Assembly: GCA_013140775.1 (NCBI GenBank)
Contig: JABFSA010000060.1
Coordinates: forward strand, 1-37,519
Source of the DNA: Acidobacteriota bacterium
GTDB taxonomy: Bacteria; Acidobacteriota; Vicinamibacteria; Vicinamibacterales; UBA2999
DNA length: 37,519 bases
Direction of reading: 5' to 3'
Below the pieces are notes generated by a model. The model saw only the letters and a program-made list of their open reading frames with translations. It was not told the origin of the DNA and did no database searches. Below are positions 23,669-36,200 of the stretch, one piece after another. The translations under genes were made by a program, and so were the position numbers. Numbering within the stretch: position 1 is the first letter of the stretch; each line of letters opens with the position of its first letter.

Positions 23669-25814
23669 ATGCGTTATCTGTCCTCTGTCCTTGCTCCCCT
23701 CGGCATCCTGCTGTTCGGCTCCCTCGCCAGTGCACAGACTGATCCGGACGCCGTCCGTGCCAGTAAGCGTATCCGGCCACTGCGCATCACCGAGCCCATC
23801 GTCATTGACGGTCGCCTGACCGAGCCGGCGTGGGCGCTTGCGGAAGTCGGCGCAGACTTCTATCAGCAGGAACCTGCCGAGGGAACGTTGACATCGGAGC
23901 GAAGCGAGATTCGCTTCCTCTATGACGACGACGCTCTACTTTGCGGGAACGTTTGCGGACAGCGACCCTCGCGGCCCCATCATCGACGACCTCAAGCGCG
24001 ATTTCGAGGGGCGCAACGGCGACATCGTGGGGCTGAGCCTTGACACATTCGGTGACTACTCCGCCTACAACTTCAACGTCAACGCCGCTGGAGTCTTGCG
24101 TGACACGCAGTCCTATGAGGACGGACGGCTGTTCAATGCCAACTGGGATGCGTTGTGGTCGGCATCGACCCAGCGCTCGGAGGGTGGCTGGACGCTGGAA
24201 ATGCGTGTGCCGTTCAAGTCGATGCGGTTCCCGGACGCCGAGGAACACGACTGGGCGATGAACGTATTTCGCCTCATTCGCCGAAAGAACGAATTTACCT
24301 ACTGGTCGCCCCAGCCTCGGCAGTTCACCGCTTACAAGATCTCCTACGGCGGACGGATTTCGGGCATTCGGGATGTGCGCTCCGGACGCAACCTCCAGAT
24401 CAAACCGTTCTACACGGGGGCTGCCTCGAACCTGCGTCTCCCGAGCCTCGACCGGCGCTGGGACGGCGACGGTGGGGTCGATGTGAAGTACGGAATCGGC
24501 ACGTCGCTGGCGCTGGACCTCACGCTTCACACGGACTTCTCCCAGGTGGAAGTTGACGAGCAGCAGATCAATCTGACGCGGTTCTCGCTCCTCTTTCCTG
24601 AGAAGCGGGAGTTCTTCCTGGAGAACCAGGGAGCGTTTCGCATTGGCGACCTGAGCGGCCGCACGCTCATACCGTTTTTCAGCCGCCGCGTCGGACTGTC
24701 CGACAACGGTCAGCCCATTCCCATCATCGGCGGAGCGCGACTGACCGGCCGGCAGGGTGACTACACGCTCGGCCTCCTGAATATTCAGACGGAGCGCTTC
24801 GACGGGCGTCCGGCCGACAACTTTTCCACCTTCCGGGCCGCGCGCAACTTTGGCGGGTCGTCCATTGGCGGCTTCTACCTTGGCCGCGAGGCGTCCGGCC
24901 CCGACTTCAACCGCGTCGCCGGCGCAGACATCCGTCTGAACATGCGTCAGACGATGGAGCTCTTCGCCTTCGCGATGAGAAGTGAAGCGGCCGGAGCGCC
25001 AGGTGGCTCTGCCGGGCGAGCGTCGTTCAGCGTCTCGCAGCGGGCCTATTCGGCCGACGTGTCGTATACGAACATTTCTCCTGAGTTCCGCAACGACCTG
25101 GGCTTCATCTCCCGGGGTGACATCGGTCTGGTGGCGTGGGATGTCGCGCGACATTTCCGCTCCACCCGCCAGGGGGCTCGACTGCGTGTGCTCTCGTTTG
25201 GAACGCTGGGTGAGCGCTTCGACAACAGCAGCCACACCACGCTGAACAGCCGGCGCGTGCGCGCGTATTCGCGCCTGAACTTCTCGGACGGGGGGACGTT
25301 GAACGTCAATGCCGACTCAAACTTCGAGCGGCTGCTTCAGCCGTTTCAGGTCAGCCGAAACGTGGCGATTGCCCCGGGCGAGTATCGCTTCACCCAGGCG
25401 ATTGGTGGTTACACGTCAAACGCCAGCAACCCGTTGTCCTTTTCAGCCGACGTGACGGCCGGCGAGTTCTACTCGGGGACGATCCGGGGCGTCACTGGCA
25501 GCGTCCGCTGGCGCGTCAACACGAACCTGTCTGCGTCCACCAGCTTCGAGAGCAACGCCGTGGACCTGACGGAGGGGGAGTTCGACACGCAGGTGGCGCG
25601 GTTCAGGCTCGACTACGCCTTCAACCCGCGCATGTTCCTGAACTCGTTCGTGCAATACAACAACGCCACCTCGAGCTGGCTGACCAACGTCAGATACCGG
25701 TTCACGTATCGGCCGCTCAGCGATTTCTATCTGGTCTACAACGACGTGAGGACCGCTGGCCGACCCGACCAGCGGACCTTTGCCATTAAGCACACCTTGA
25801 TGCTCGCGTTCTAA
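23669..25814 (+). pseudogene. DUF5916 outer-membrane-type protein with CBM9-like N-terminus, frameshifted
   Basis: From ATG 23669 a signal peptide (LAPLGILLFGSLASAQ) and the start of a CBM9-like domain (IVIDGRLTEPAWALAE, IRFLYDDDA) are read. At about 23933-23940 the frame changes by +1 (one extra or two missing bases). The second frame continues without a break from LYFAGTFADSDPRGPIIDDL to the stop at 25814, through the DUF5916 region (FSLLFPEKREFFLENQGAFRIG and a beta-barrel-like C-terminal part ending in Phe). Joined, the protein would be about 715 residues, normal for the family. DUF5916 proteins are outer-membrane barrels with a sugar-binding-like N-terminal domain and unknown role. A sequence error is possible, since both parts are well preserved. 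Confidence 0.8.
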
Positions 25815-25827
25815 GACGCGAGGTTCT

Positions 25828-25847
25828 GGTCCGGCTGAAGCCGGACC
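25828..25847. repeat. REP-like palindrome 1
   Basis: An 8 bp perfect stem (GGTCCGGC/GCCGGACC) with a TGAA loop, 14 bp after the DUF5916 stop. Shares the core CGGCTGAAGCCG with the second palindrome in inverted sense. Confidence 0.55.
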
Positions 25848-25946
25848 CTACGAATGATCAACCACGACGAAACGAAGAGCCACGAAGAGCCATCGGTACT
25901 GTGAGCCTTCGATCTCTTCGAGCCTTCGTGGTTAGTGTTGAGTAGT

Positions 25947-25964
25947 GCGCGGCTTCAGCCGCGC
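25947..25964. repeat. REP-like palindrome 2
   Basis: A 7 bp stem (GCGCGGC/GCCGCGC) with a TTCA loop, 13 bp before the aminopeptidase stop. Its core is the reverse complement of the core at 25833-25844. The two hairpins sit between convergent genes, where they could protect or terminate transcripts. Confidence 0.55.
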
Positions 25965-25976
25965 CTGGAGCACGGG

Positions 25977-27209
25977 CTAGCCGTCGATGACGAAGTCGCC
26001 GTGACGCATGAGCGGCGTCGCGTGGCCGTCTCTCGACACTCCATCCACATGCATCGCAGCGTGCCCGAACATCGCGTCGATGTGGATCGAGCTCTGGTTC
26101 GCGCCGCCGTGACCAGCGTCGGCTCCGGACTCATCGGCCGGTGTGAGGCACGCGGCGTACGACTGGCCAAAAGCGAGATGCGTGGCGGCGTTCTCGTCGA
26201 AGAGCGCGTTGTAGAACAGGATACCCGTCTGGGCGATCCTCGAGGAGTTCGGGACCAGGCCGATTTCGCCGAGCTGCGAGGCGCCTTCGTCACTCCTGAT
26301 GAGCGCCTCGAACGTCTCGATGCCAGAGTCAGCCGCCGCGGACACGACCCGTCCCTCACGGAACTCGACGCGTAGACTTGTCACGAGCGTCCCGGCGAGC
26401 GCGAGCGGTCTCGAAAACAGCACATGCCCTTCGGTGCGTGCCCGGTGCGGGCACGTGAACACCTCCTCGGTCGGCATGTTGCACATCCCCTCAATCCCGT
26501 TGGCCGCCACCACGGTCCCACCAAGCCAGCGGTGTCCCTCGACGAGACCGATGGTGAGATCGGTCGTGCCGTCGTAGAAGCGGAGCGCATCGAATCGCCT
26601 CGCCTGGAGCGACTCCCGTCGCGCGTTCAGCGCCCGATTGTGCGAGGACCACGCCTCGGACGGGTCGGCGGCGGAGACGAGCGTGACGTCGAAGATGGCC
26701 TCCCAGAGCGACCGGAGTGCCTCCTCGTCGCCAAGCGCCGGAAACACTTGCCGAGCCCAGCTGTGCGTCGCAAAGGGCACGGTGCTCCAGTTCACGCGCG
26801 ACGTGGCCGTCAGTGCGCTCTCAGCGCCGGATGCCTGGGCCATGGCCTTGTGCAGGCGGACGATCTTGTCCGGCGGAATGCCATTGAGGAGGTCGGGATA
26901 CGGACCAACCACGTAGAGACGTGCAGCCCCATTGGTCAACGCCTCGGCGGTCCCGCGATACATCCAGTCCGCCGCAGCGTCGAGGGACGCATCATCGCCG
27001 TGGACGAAATGATCGACGATCAACTGCGGGTCGTCGTAGAGACACGTCACCAGCGTCGCGCCTCGCTGGTAGGCACGGCGACCGACCTCGCGCACGAGCG
27101 CGGATGCCTCGAGAGGTGCCGAGATGATCAGTTCCTGGCCAGGCTGGACGTTGACGCCGACCGTGACGCACACGTCAGCCAGGCGGGCGAGTCCGGTCTC
27201 GAGGTCCAT
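25977..27209 (-). CDS. M29 family aminopeptidase (PepS/AmpS-like)
   Basis: 410 residues, ATG 27209, starting 4 bp after the NRPS stop on the same strand. M29 enzymes are two-metal aminopeptidases that remove N-terminal residues from peptides. Family features are GCNMP-type NMPTEEVFT (metal-binding Glu), SGIETFEALI, EIGLVPNSSRI, FDENAATHLAFGQSY (metal-binding His and catalytic Tyr) and SSIHIDAMFG (metal-binding His and Asp). Length is normal for the family and no signal peptide is present, so it is cytoplasmic. The near-zero gap implies co-translation with the peptide synthetase. It may process or degrade the peptide product, or only share the transcript; the sequence does not decide. Confidence 0.92.
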   Translation of the reverse strand: MDLETGLARLADVCVTVGVNVQPGQELIISAPLEASALVREVGRRAYQRGATLVTCLYDDPQLIVDHFVHGDDASLDAAADWMYRGTAEALTNGAARLYVVGPYPDLLNGIPPDKIVRLHKAMAQASGAESALTATSRVNWSTVPFATHSWARQVFPALGDEEALRSLWEAIFDVTLVSAADPSEAWSSHNRALNARRESLQARRFDALRFYDGTTDLTIGLVEGHRWLGGTVVAANGIEGMCNMPTEEVFTCPHRARTEGHVLFSRPLALAGTLVTSLRVEFREGRVVSAAADSGIETFEALIRSDEGASQLGEIGLVPNSSRIAQTGILFYNALFDENAATHLAFGQSYAACLTPADESGADAGHGGANQSSIHIDAMFGHAAMHVDGVSRDGHATPLMRHGDFVIDG

Positions 27210-27213
27210 AGGC

Positions 27214-30200
27214 TCAGTCTCCGCGGGTCAGACCACTCATCTGGCGCACGGCGTCAGGAGACAGCATGTGATGGTGTTCGACGTCGATGGGAATGGCACG
27301 GACCTCACCACGGCAGTACGCCTTCCACGCTGCGGGACTCTTGCCTGATGCGTCGAGGCCAGCCGTCTCGCGGGTGGCGACGAACAACGTGATGTCTCCG
27401 TCGAACACACCGATAGACGAAGTGCCGAGCAGTCGAGCGTTGTTCGCCATTACGGCCTTCAGGCGCTCGAGATGTTCACGTTCGAACCCGGCGAGGATGT
27501 GCGTCTGCTGTCTGGCTAGCGACATCACCAGGTCCGCGTCCAGGGGGCGCGGCGCAACTTCGGCCGGAACGTTGAGATTCGTCCCAACACATATCTCGCG
27601 CCAGACGACATCGTCAGTTGGCGTGTCCGAAGCCGTGTCCGACGGCGGATATGAATCCAGCAGGATGAGTGACTCGACCTCCTCGCCTGCGCCCTGCAGC
27701 CGCGACGCCACCATGTGGGCGACGACGCCCCCGAAAGACCAGCCGATCAGGCGATAGGGCCCAGACGGGTGTACGGAGCGAATAGCGTTCAGGCTGTCGT
27801 CCACCACTTCGTCCAGCGTGGCAGCGAGCGTTTCACCCTCCCCAAAGCCCCTGGCCTGGAGTCCATAGATGGGCTGGTCGGTTGGAGTGGCGTGAAGGAG
27901 TGCCGTGTACGGCCAGCACAACCCTGCGCCCGGGTGCAGACAGAAGAGCGGAGGCCGCGTGCCTGCGGTACGAATGGGCAGCAACTGTTCGAACGCTGTC
28001 GCCCTGTCTGTCACGAGCCCGATTCGTGCAGCCAGATCCCCAAGCACTGGCTGCTCGAACACCGCGTGCACGGGCAGTTCGCGTCCCAGACTGCTGCGAA
28101 CCTGGGCGGTGAGCCGCATCGCGGTCAGCGAGTGCCCGCCCAGATCGAAGAAGTGGTCCGAGCGACCGACGCGCGCGAGCCCGAGCAGCTCCGCCACGAG
28201 CTGGCAGAGCAACACTTCCTCTGGCGTTCGCGGCGCCTCGTAGACCCCGTGTGCACCAGCACCGCGCGGCGATGGCAGCGCTTCCCGATCCAGCTTGCCG
28301 CTTCGGGTCAACGGCAGCCTGTCGAGGACGACGAACGAAGCCGGAATCATGTAGTGCGGGAGCGACGCGGCAAGACCGTTGCGGATGGATTGCACGTCAA
28401 CTGCATCGCCAGTTCGCCCGTCGGTCACCAGATATGCGGCCAGGTGTGAATCGCCAGCCCCGTCGGAGCGGACCACCACCGCAGCTTCGGCGACCCCTGC
28501 CTGACGCAGGAGCGCGGACTCTACCTCTCCTGGTTCGATTCGGTACCCTCGGACCTTGACCTGATCGTCGGCGCGTCCGTGGAAGAGCAGGTTTCCATCT
28601 GCTCTCCATGACGCCAGGTCGCCGGTTCGATACAGACGCTCTCCGGGGGATTCTGCAAGCGGATTGGCAATGAATCGGTCGGCCGTGAGTCCCGGCCGAT
28701 TCAAGTAGCCCCGCGCCAACCCATCTCCGGCAATGTAGAGCTCGCCAGTCACCCCGATGCCGCACGGTTGCAGCGCAGCATCAAGAACGTACGCACGAGT
28801 CTGCGCAAGTGGCGATCCGATTGGCGGTGCACCGTTGCCGGTGAGCTGCGTGCTCATCGTGGCAAACACGGTGGTTTCCGTGGGGCCGTAGCCGTTGAGC
28901 ACGTCGCATCGCGTGACCCACGCCGGAAGCAGATCGGCAGAGCAGACCTCGCCACCGAGTATCACGGTCGAGACCTTCAGCCCCTGGAACCCTGCCTTCG
29001 AGCTCTCGACCGCCTGCGTGAACATTCTGAAGGCTGTCGGTGTCTGACTCAGAATCGTGACGTCGTGCCGGACCAGCAACGACCGGAGAGCCTCACCCGA
29101 TCGCGTCGCCGACCGCGGTAACACGACCAGCTTTCCTCCGTGCAGGAGCGGTCCCCAGATCTCCCACACGGAAAAGTCGAACGTGTATGAGTGGCACATC
29201 GCCCAGGTATCTGATTCGTCGAACTGAAAGCGACGCCCGCGTTCGTGGAACAGGCGGACGACGTTCTGGTGCGTGTTCAAGACGCCCTTGGGCAAGCCAG
29301 TGCTGCCCGACGTGAAGATCACGTACGCCGGATGATCCGCTCGGAGTGATGCGACGCGATCCTCATCTCGAGGTGCAATCGAGGGCAAGGCCGCGAGATC
29401 CGATTCCACCTCTGGGGCATCGAGACAGAGGCAGGCGTGCTGGACTGTGGCTGGCAGCCTTTCCATGAAACGCGTGGAGCTCACGATACGCCGCGGAGCC
29501 GCATCGGCAATCAGGACGCCGAGCCGGTCGGTCGGATGGTCAGGGTCGAGTGGCAGGTACGCCGCCCCCGCCTTCAGTGTGGCCAGAATCGACACGATCA
29601 TGCTGACCGATCGATCGAGGCAGATCGCGACACGATCTTCTGGTCCAGTCCCGCCATGGATGAGCCGCCACGCGAGCTGGTTGGCTCGTGTGTCGAGCTC
29701 CCGATAACTCACGGCTTCTTCATCGTCCACGACAGCGATTCGATGGGGCGCATGCTCGACCCGGCGTTCGAACAGATCGACGAGCGTCGCGTCGGACTCC
29801 CGTGCCGCCGTGCGGTTGAAATCGCGCAGCACCCGCGTGCGCTCCTCCGGCAGCAACAGCTCGACGCGGTGAAGTGACATCTCAGGTGTCGCGGCAATCT
29901 GTTCGAGCGCACACGTCATTCGGCCGGCCAGTCGCTGGACGGCCCCAATGTCGAGTCTCGCGGCATCGAAGTGAAAGCGCAGGCTGAGCTCGACACCAGG
30001 AATGGCGATGATCGCCAGCGGATAGTGGCTGCTGTTGTGGCCACGGATGTCGCGGACCGGGAGATCCGCGCTCGACGTCGAGGCCGTCTCGTCAGCCGGA
30101 TAGTTTTCGAAGGTGAAGAGCGTGTCGAAGAGCTGTTCACCGCCCACGATGTGCTGGACATCCGCGAGCGACAGGTGCGTGTGCGGGAGCAGCGCCGCCT

Positions 30201-33200
30201 GGTCTCGCTGCAGCCGGGTGAGCATCGACACGCACGGCTCGGAGAGCGTCACCCGAACCCGCGTCGGGGTCGTGGTGATCAGCAACCCCAGCATTCGCTC
30301 GATGCCCGGCACGCTGGCGTGACGACCCGAGCTGACGGTGCCGAATACCACGTCGCTTCGATTGGTCACCCGCGCCAGGAGGAACGCCCAGACGCCCTGT
30401 AGCACTGTGGCCAGCGTCAGCCCGTGCTGTCGAGCCATGGCTTCAAGACGGGCGGTCAGCCCCGTCGTCAACCGCACGTCGTGTTGTGTCTGCCGGCTCG
30501 GCACCCCGGCGGGAAGCGCCGGCGCCAGCTGCGTCGGGCCGTCGAGGCCGGCAAGATACCCCTGCCAGGCCTCGCGAGCGGCGGCTTTGTCCTGCTTCTG
30601 CAGCCAGGTCAGATACGCGGCAAACGGCGGGGGAGGGGCGACCCGATGTTCGTCGCTATCCCGATACAGCGCCCGAAGTTCGTTCAGGAGAATGGGGCCA
30701 GACCAGCCGTCGCCAAGCAGGTGGTGCTGCGTGAAGAGCAGCCGATGCTCGGTAGAACTCAGCCGGAGCAGCGTCGCGCGTATGAGCGGCGCCTGGCTGA
30801 GCATGAACCGTGCGCGACGATCCTGCGCTTCGAGCGCGGCAGCTTCAGCGTCTCGAGCCGACGCAGGTAGCGATGCGAGGTCGTGCTCCTGCCATGGCAG
30901 TGCGCAGGCGCGATGCACAACCTGTAAGGGCTGACCGGACTTCGAAAGCTCGAAGCTCGCCCGAAGAGATGCATGACGTTCAAGAAGTCGCTCGAGGGCC
31001 GTCCTCAATCGAGCGGGTTCCACGGCTCCGTCGAATTCAAGGACAAGCTGGACGAGGTACGGATCCTCATCCTCTCGAGAGAAATCGGTGTGAAAGAACA
31101 AACCCTCATGCACCGGCGTCAGCGGCCACAGCGTCTCGATATCGGCGTGTCTGAGCTCGAGCGCCTCAACCTCCGACTGCGTGACCGTCACCAAATCGAA
31201 GTCGCTCGGCGAGTGTCCGCCCGCGTCAGCGCGCATCGTGTACGCGGCGATGGCATCCAGCGCGGCGCCCCATGCGTCGGCGAGCTGCTCCGCATCTCCG
31301 GCACTGATCAGTGCTGGCGCAAATCGCCAGCTGGCTCGAAGCACCGGACCACTGACCGCGTCTTCGGTGACCGCGTTCAAGGCAATCGGGTGATCCAGGG
31401 GAGACGTGGGGTCGCTGTCCCCAAAGAGCGCCGAGGCCCCGGCGGCCGGGTGCCAGTCGCGAGCCTCGCCTGCCGCGAACCGCCCAAGGTAATTGACGGC
31501 TATCGGTGGCACTGGATGAGCCGCGAAGTCATCCGCGCTTTCGGAATCGAGATACCGCAGGATGCCGTAGCCCATGCCGTTGTCGGGAATCGTGCGGAGC
31601 TGTTCCTTGATGGCCTTCAGCACGGTGCCAACAGCGCGGCCGCCTGAGCTCGCGCCGGCACAATCAATCCATCCGATATCCAGGTAAACCGGATAGAGGG
31701 TGGTGAACCAGCCGACGGTCCTGGTGATGTCGAGATCATCGTCGATAAGCTCGCGACCGTGTCCTTCAAGAGCAATTCGAATGCTCCCCTGACCATTACC
31801 GCGCGAGTTCTGCACTGCGGCGACCGCCATGGCAAGCGCGGCAAGAAGCACATCGTTGACGCGTGCATGAAACAGTGCGGGCGCATGCGTCAGCAGCCGC
31901 GTTGTGGTCTGGATCGACACCGAACGTTCGACGTGACCGGCGTGAGCGACGACATCGCGAACGGGATCCAGGGCGCCTGCAACCAGCGGGTAAGCCGGTC
32001 GAGTCGCGACGGAATGCCACCAGTCGCGCTGAACTCGATGGCGGCGCTTCGCCGCATCGAGCGCTATAGCCCACTGTCTGAAGCTTGTCGTCTTGGCTGG
32101 CAGCGCGATCCGTTCGCGGCGAAGCGCGGTCGCGTACGCCGCGGCGAGATCGTCCTGCAGGATGCGCCAGGAGACCGCATCAACGGCCAGATGGTGGACG
32201 AGCAACAGCAGACGGCCGGGTTCTGATCCGCCGGCCTTTGCCCACACCGTGTGCAGGAGGCGGCCCGCGCGAGGATCGAGCAATGCCCGCCCGTCCTCCG
32301 CGGCCTGCTGCAGTACCGACTCGCGGGCTCCGGCGCTCAGGCCGGCAACGGACAGTGTTCGCAGAGCCTGACGAGCCTCCGTGGTGCCTGGTGGTGGTAT
32401 GTGCAGCGCGCCGTCAACCGACACCACCATCCGAAGTGCATCGTGGTGGTCGATCACGGCCTGCAGTGCATCCACCAGGGCCCCTTCGTTCAGTGTGGCG
32501 GGTACCTGGAGCAAGACCGCCTGGTGGAACCCATGCCAGGGTCCCGGCTGCGTCAGCAGACGGCGAATGATCGGCGTTGCCGGGAGCGCGCCGACCGCCG
32601 GGACCTGTTCTGGTGCGGCATCGACCGTGTGCTGAGCCACCTGGGCGAGATCGCCCAACACCGGATGGAGAAACACATCCTTCGGGGTAAAGTGCACACC
32701 CTTCGCACGAGCACGGCTGACGAGTCGTATCGAACTGATGCTGTCGCCGCCGAGATGGAAGAAGTTGTCGTGGAGACCGGCCCGCTCGATGTGGAGAAGC
32801 TCTGCAACAAGATCACAGATCAAGAGCTCGGGCCGTGACGTGGGGGCGACGTAACCCGCGGTGATCCCCCACTGATCCGGAACCGGGAGCGCCCGGCGAT
32901 CGAGCTTGCCCCCTGGTGTGAGCGGCAGCTCGCCAAGCACGACCACCGCCGTGGGCAACATGTACTCAGGCAGCTCCCGCGCGAGCGCTTCTCGCAGCGT
33001 CGGGGTCAGGTGCTTTCGAAGCCGCTCGCGGAGGGGATTGCTGCCATACGACCGCCAGGGTCGCGCCGCAGTGCCACGAACCCACGACAGGGGAGCCAAC
33101 TGTCCTTCGCGCGGACGAAACACGACGTCGAAGCTTCCATCCGCATGGCCGGCCGCGAGGCTGATGTCCGCCTGATAGCCACACGCGTCAGCAAGCGTCC

Positions 33201-36200
33201 AGAGATCTTCAGGCTCGATTCCCTTCCCTGTGCTCACTGATGCACTTCGGATCGCATCAACCGTCAGATCGGGCCGGTCGCGAAGCAGCCGTGCGGCCGT
33301 GGACGCGGTCGCCACGCGTGCGTTGGCTACGCGGGTCCACGCGTGCACGCCGCGCGGTTGACCGGAGAGCTCTGCGCGCATGCTCTCTACGCTGCCACGC
33401 TGTGATGACCAGTCCTTCCATGGCAGCGTGGAGATCGGCTCGCAGTCACCGGCCGTACGAATAACGACGTCGTAGCGGAACCGCTGCATCTCGTTTGCCG
33501 TGCGTCCACGCTTTGGCAGGATCTCGACGCTGCGAATCGCTGGATAGCGCTGTGGCAGGGCCGTGAAGAACGCCGGATCCAGGACAAGCTCCTGATCCTG
33601 AGCCAGTCGTTGCTCAGCGCGTTCAAGGACCGTCGATGCCACATCGGTCGAGGCAGCCTTGAAGAGCTGCACCGACGCATGGAAGGCTTCATGGAGCAGG
33701 CGGTTGCGTACGTCGCCGATGAACACCGATCCACCTGGTGCGAGCGCCCGGAGAAACACCGCGTCCAGCACGCGGAGCAGGTAGTCAACGCTGGGGAAGT
33801 ACTGCACGATCGACGGCAGGGCGACCGTGTCGTAAGCGCCTGGCTCGAGGCCATCCTCGTCGTCAGCCTGACGACAGCGCACGTCCACCCGGCTGAGTCC
33901 CGGGAATCGCGCCTGTAGCTCGGGTCGCGTCTGCAGCTCGCGCAACCGAGCGATTCGCGTGGGTGAGAAGTCGGTGCCGGTGTATCGGTCGCAATACGGC
34001 AGCATACCGAACAGCACCAGGCCAGCACCGCACCCAAGCTCGAGAAGGTGCGCCGGCTGAAGCGCTGCAATGCGGCTCACAGCGTCCTCGACATACTCCC
34101 GCATGTCGGCATCTGGAAGCGGCAGGCCGGTGTAGTTGCTGTCCCACCCATGCGTCGCGAACGTTGGATCAGCGTCCGTTGACACGTTGCCGCGGGCGTC
34201 ACCCTCGAGCTCTCTCCAGCGTTGGGTCTGCTCCCTCTGCAACGTGTCCAGAACGTCGATGACAGTCGGCGAGTGCGGATCGAGCACGACGTACGCCGCA
34301 AGCGTTCCAGGTGCGGCGGCATCCTGGCGCAGCGTCACTGCAGCCTGGTCGATACCAGGTTGCTGCCTCAGCACAGCTTCGAGTTCGCCCGGCTCGATCC
34401 TGAAGCCACGGACTTTGATCTGCTGGTCAGCCCTGCCGTGAAACGCGAGTTGACCGTCATCGCGCCAGGCGGCGAGATCGCCGGTGCGGTACAGACGCTC
34501 GCTGGCATCTCGCGCGAACGGGTTTGCCACGAATCGCTCGGCGGTGAGCGCTGCGCGACCCCAGTATCCGCGAGCGATCCCCAGGCCACCGACGTACAGC
34601 TCACCAATCACGCCCGTCGGACAAGGCCGCAGACAGCCGTCCAGAACGTACACGCGGACATTCGCGATGGGCGCGCCGATAGGTGGCACGTCTCCCGATG
34701 CCGTGTCGCGGCTCATCGTGGCGCAAACGGTGGCTTCGGTGGGACCGTACGCGTTCACAAGCCGGCACCGGCGTCCCCAGGCCGCAGCCAGCTCGTCTGG
34801 ACACCGTTCGCCGGCCACGATCACGGTTTCGAGGCTGGTGGACCGATCGAGCGACAGGGTGCCCAACGCCGTTGGGGTGAACGTGGCGTGCGTCACCCCC
34901 GAAGTCGTCAGGAGATTGTCGAGAGCCTCGTCACTTCGCTGGTCGCGATTCGCGATGATGAGCTCGGCGCCACAGCACAGCGCCATCCACATCTCCGAGA
35001 CCGCAGCGTCGAAGGATGTCGAGGCCAGTTGCAGTACGCGACTTCGCTCGGTGATGCCAACGCGGATGCGCTGAGCCTCGGCGAGATTCGGGACTCCTGC
35101 ATGGGTCACCAGAACGGCCTTCGGCAGCCCGGTACTGCCAGAGGTGTAGATCAGATACGCGGGATGGTGCGCGCGGAGGGCGACGACCCTGTCGCCGTCT
35201 CGTGGCGAAGAGACAGGGGCGTCCGGTGTTGAGGTGCGTCCCCAGGCGTCAACGAGGATCAGCGAGGTGACAGCTGCCAGCGAGGCCCGGTCCAGATGAT
35301 TCTCGGACGTCACCAACGCCTGTGGCCGCGCGTCAGCAATCAGCCAGGCCAGGCGGCTGGCCGGGAGATCAGGGTCGAGCGGAAGGTAGGCGGCTCCAGC
35401 CTTGAGTGTGGCCAGCATCGCCACAACCGCCCCTGGAGAACGGTCCAGGCAGATCGCGACGCGATCCTCGGGCCCGATGCCGTCCTCAATCAGCCTCCAC
35501 GCGATGTGGTTGGCCCGGGTGTCGAGCTCGGCGTAGGTCAACGAGCCGGATCCACAACCCACCGCACGATTTCCTGGCGTACGCGCGGCCTGCTGCTCGA
35601 ACTGCTCGACCAGCGTCGCCGCCGGGACTGGCGCCGCCGTGGCGTTGAACGCATGGAGGAGCGTGATCCGTTCGCTCGCTGTCAGAACATCGAATCGATG
35701 GAACGGGGCCGCGGGGTCATGGCACAGCTGCTCGAGCAGGTACGTCAGTCGATCTGCCGTCTGTGCAATCCATGCGGCATCGAACACATCTGCGCTGTAG
35801 TGAAGGCGCACACCGAGGGTGGCACCCGGGAGCACCGCAAGACTCAACGGATAGTGATTACTGTTCTCCCCGCGCACTTCACGCAACGGAAGCTCGTTGT
35901 CTGACGGTCGGTCGTCCAGGGCGTTCGCTGGATAGTTCTGAAACGTGAACAGGGTATCGAACAGCGGTTCACCCGCGGCAAGATGCTGGACATCAGCGAG
36001 CGACAGATGCGCGTGCGGGAGCAACGTCGCCTGGTCGCGCTGCAGCCGTGTGAGCATCGAGATCACGGGCTCTGCCGGCGTCACCCGTACCCGCGTGGGG
36101 GTCGTCGTGATCAGCAAGCCGAGCATCCGATCGATGCCGGGAACGCCGGCGTGACGACCTGAGCTGACCGTGCCAAACACCACGTCGGTGCGATTGGTCA

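Noticed and set aside
23802..25235. Long minus-strand open frame opposite the DUF5916 gene
   Set aside because: Composition is typical of antisense translation of high-GC coding DNA; the plus strand has a recognisable family over the same bases.
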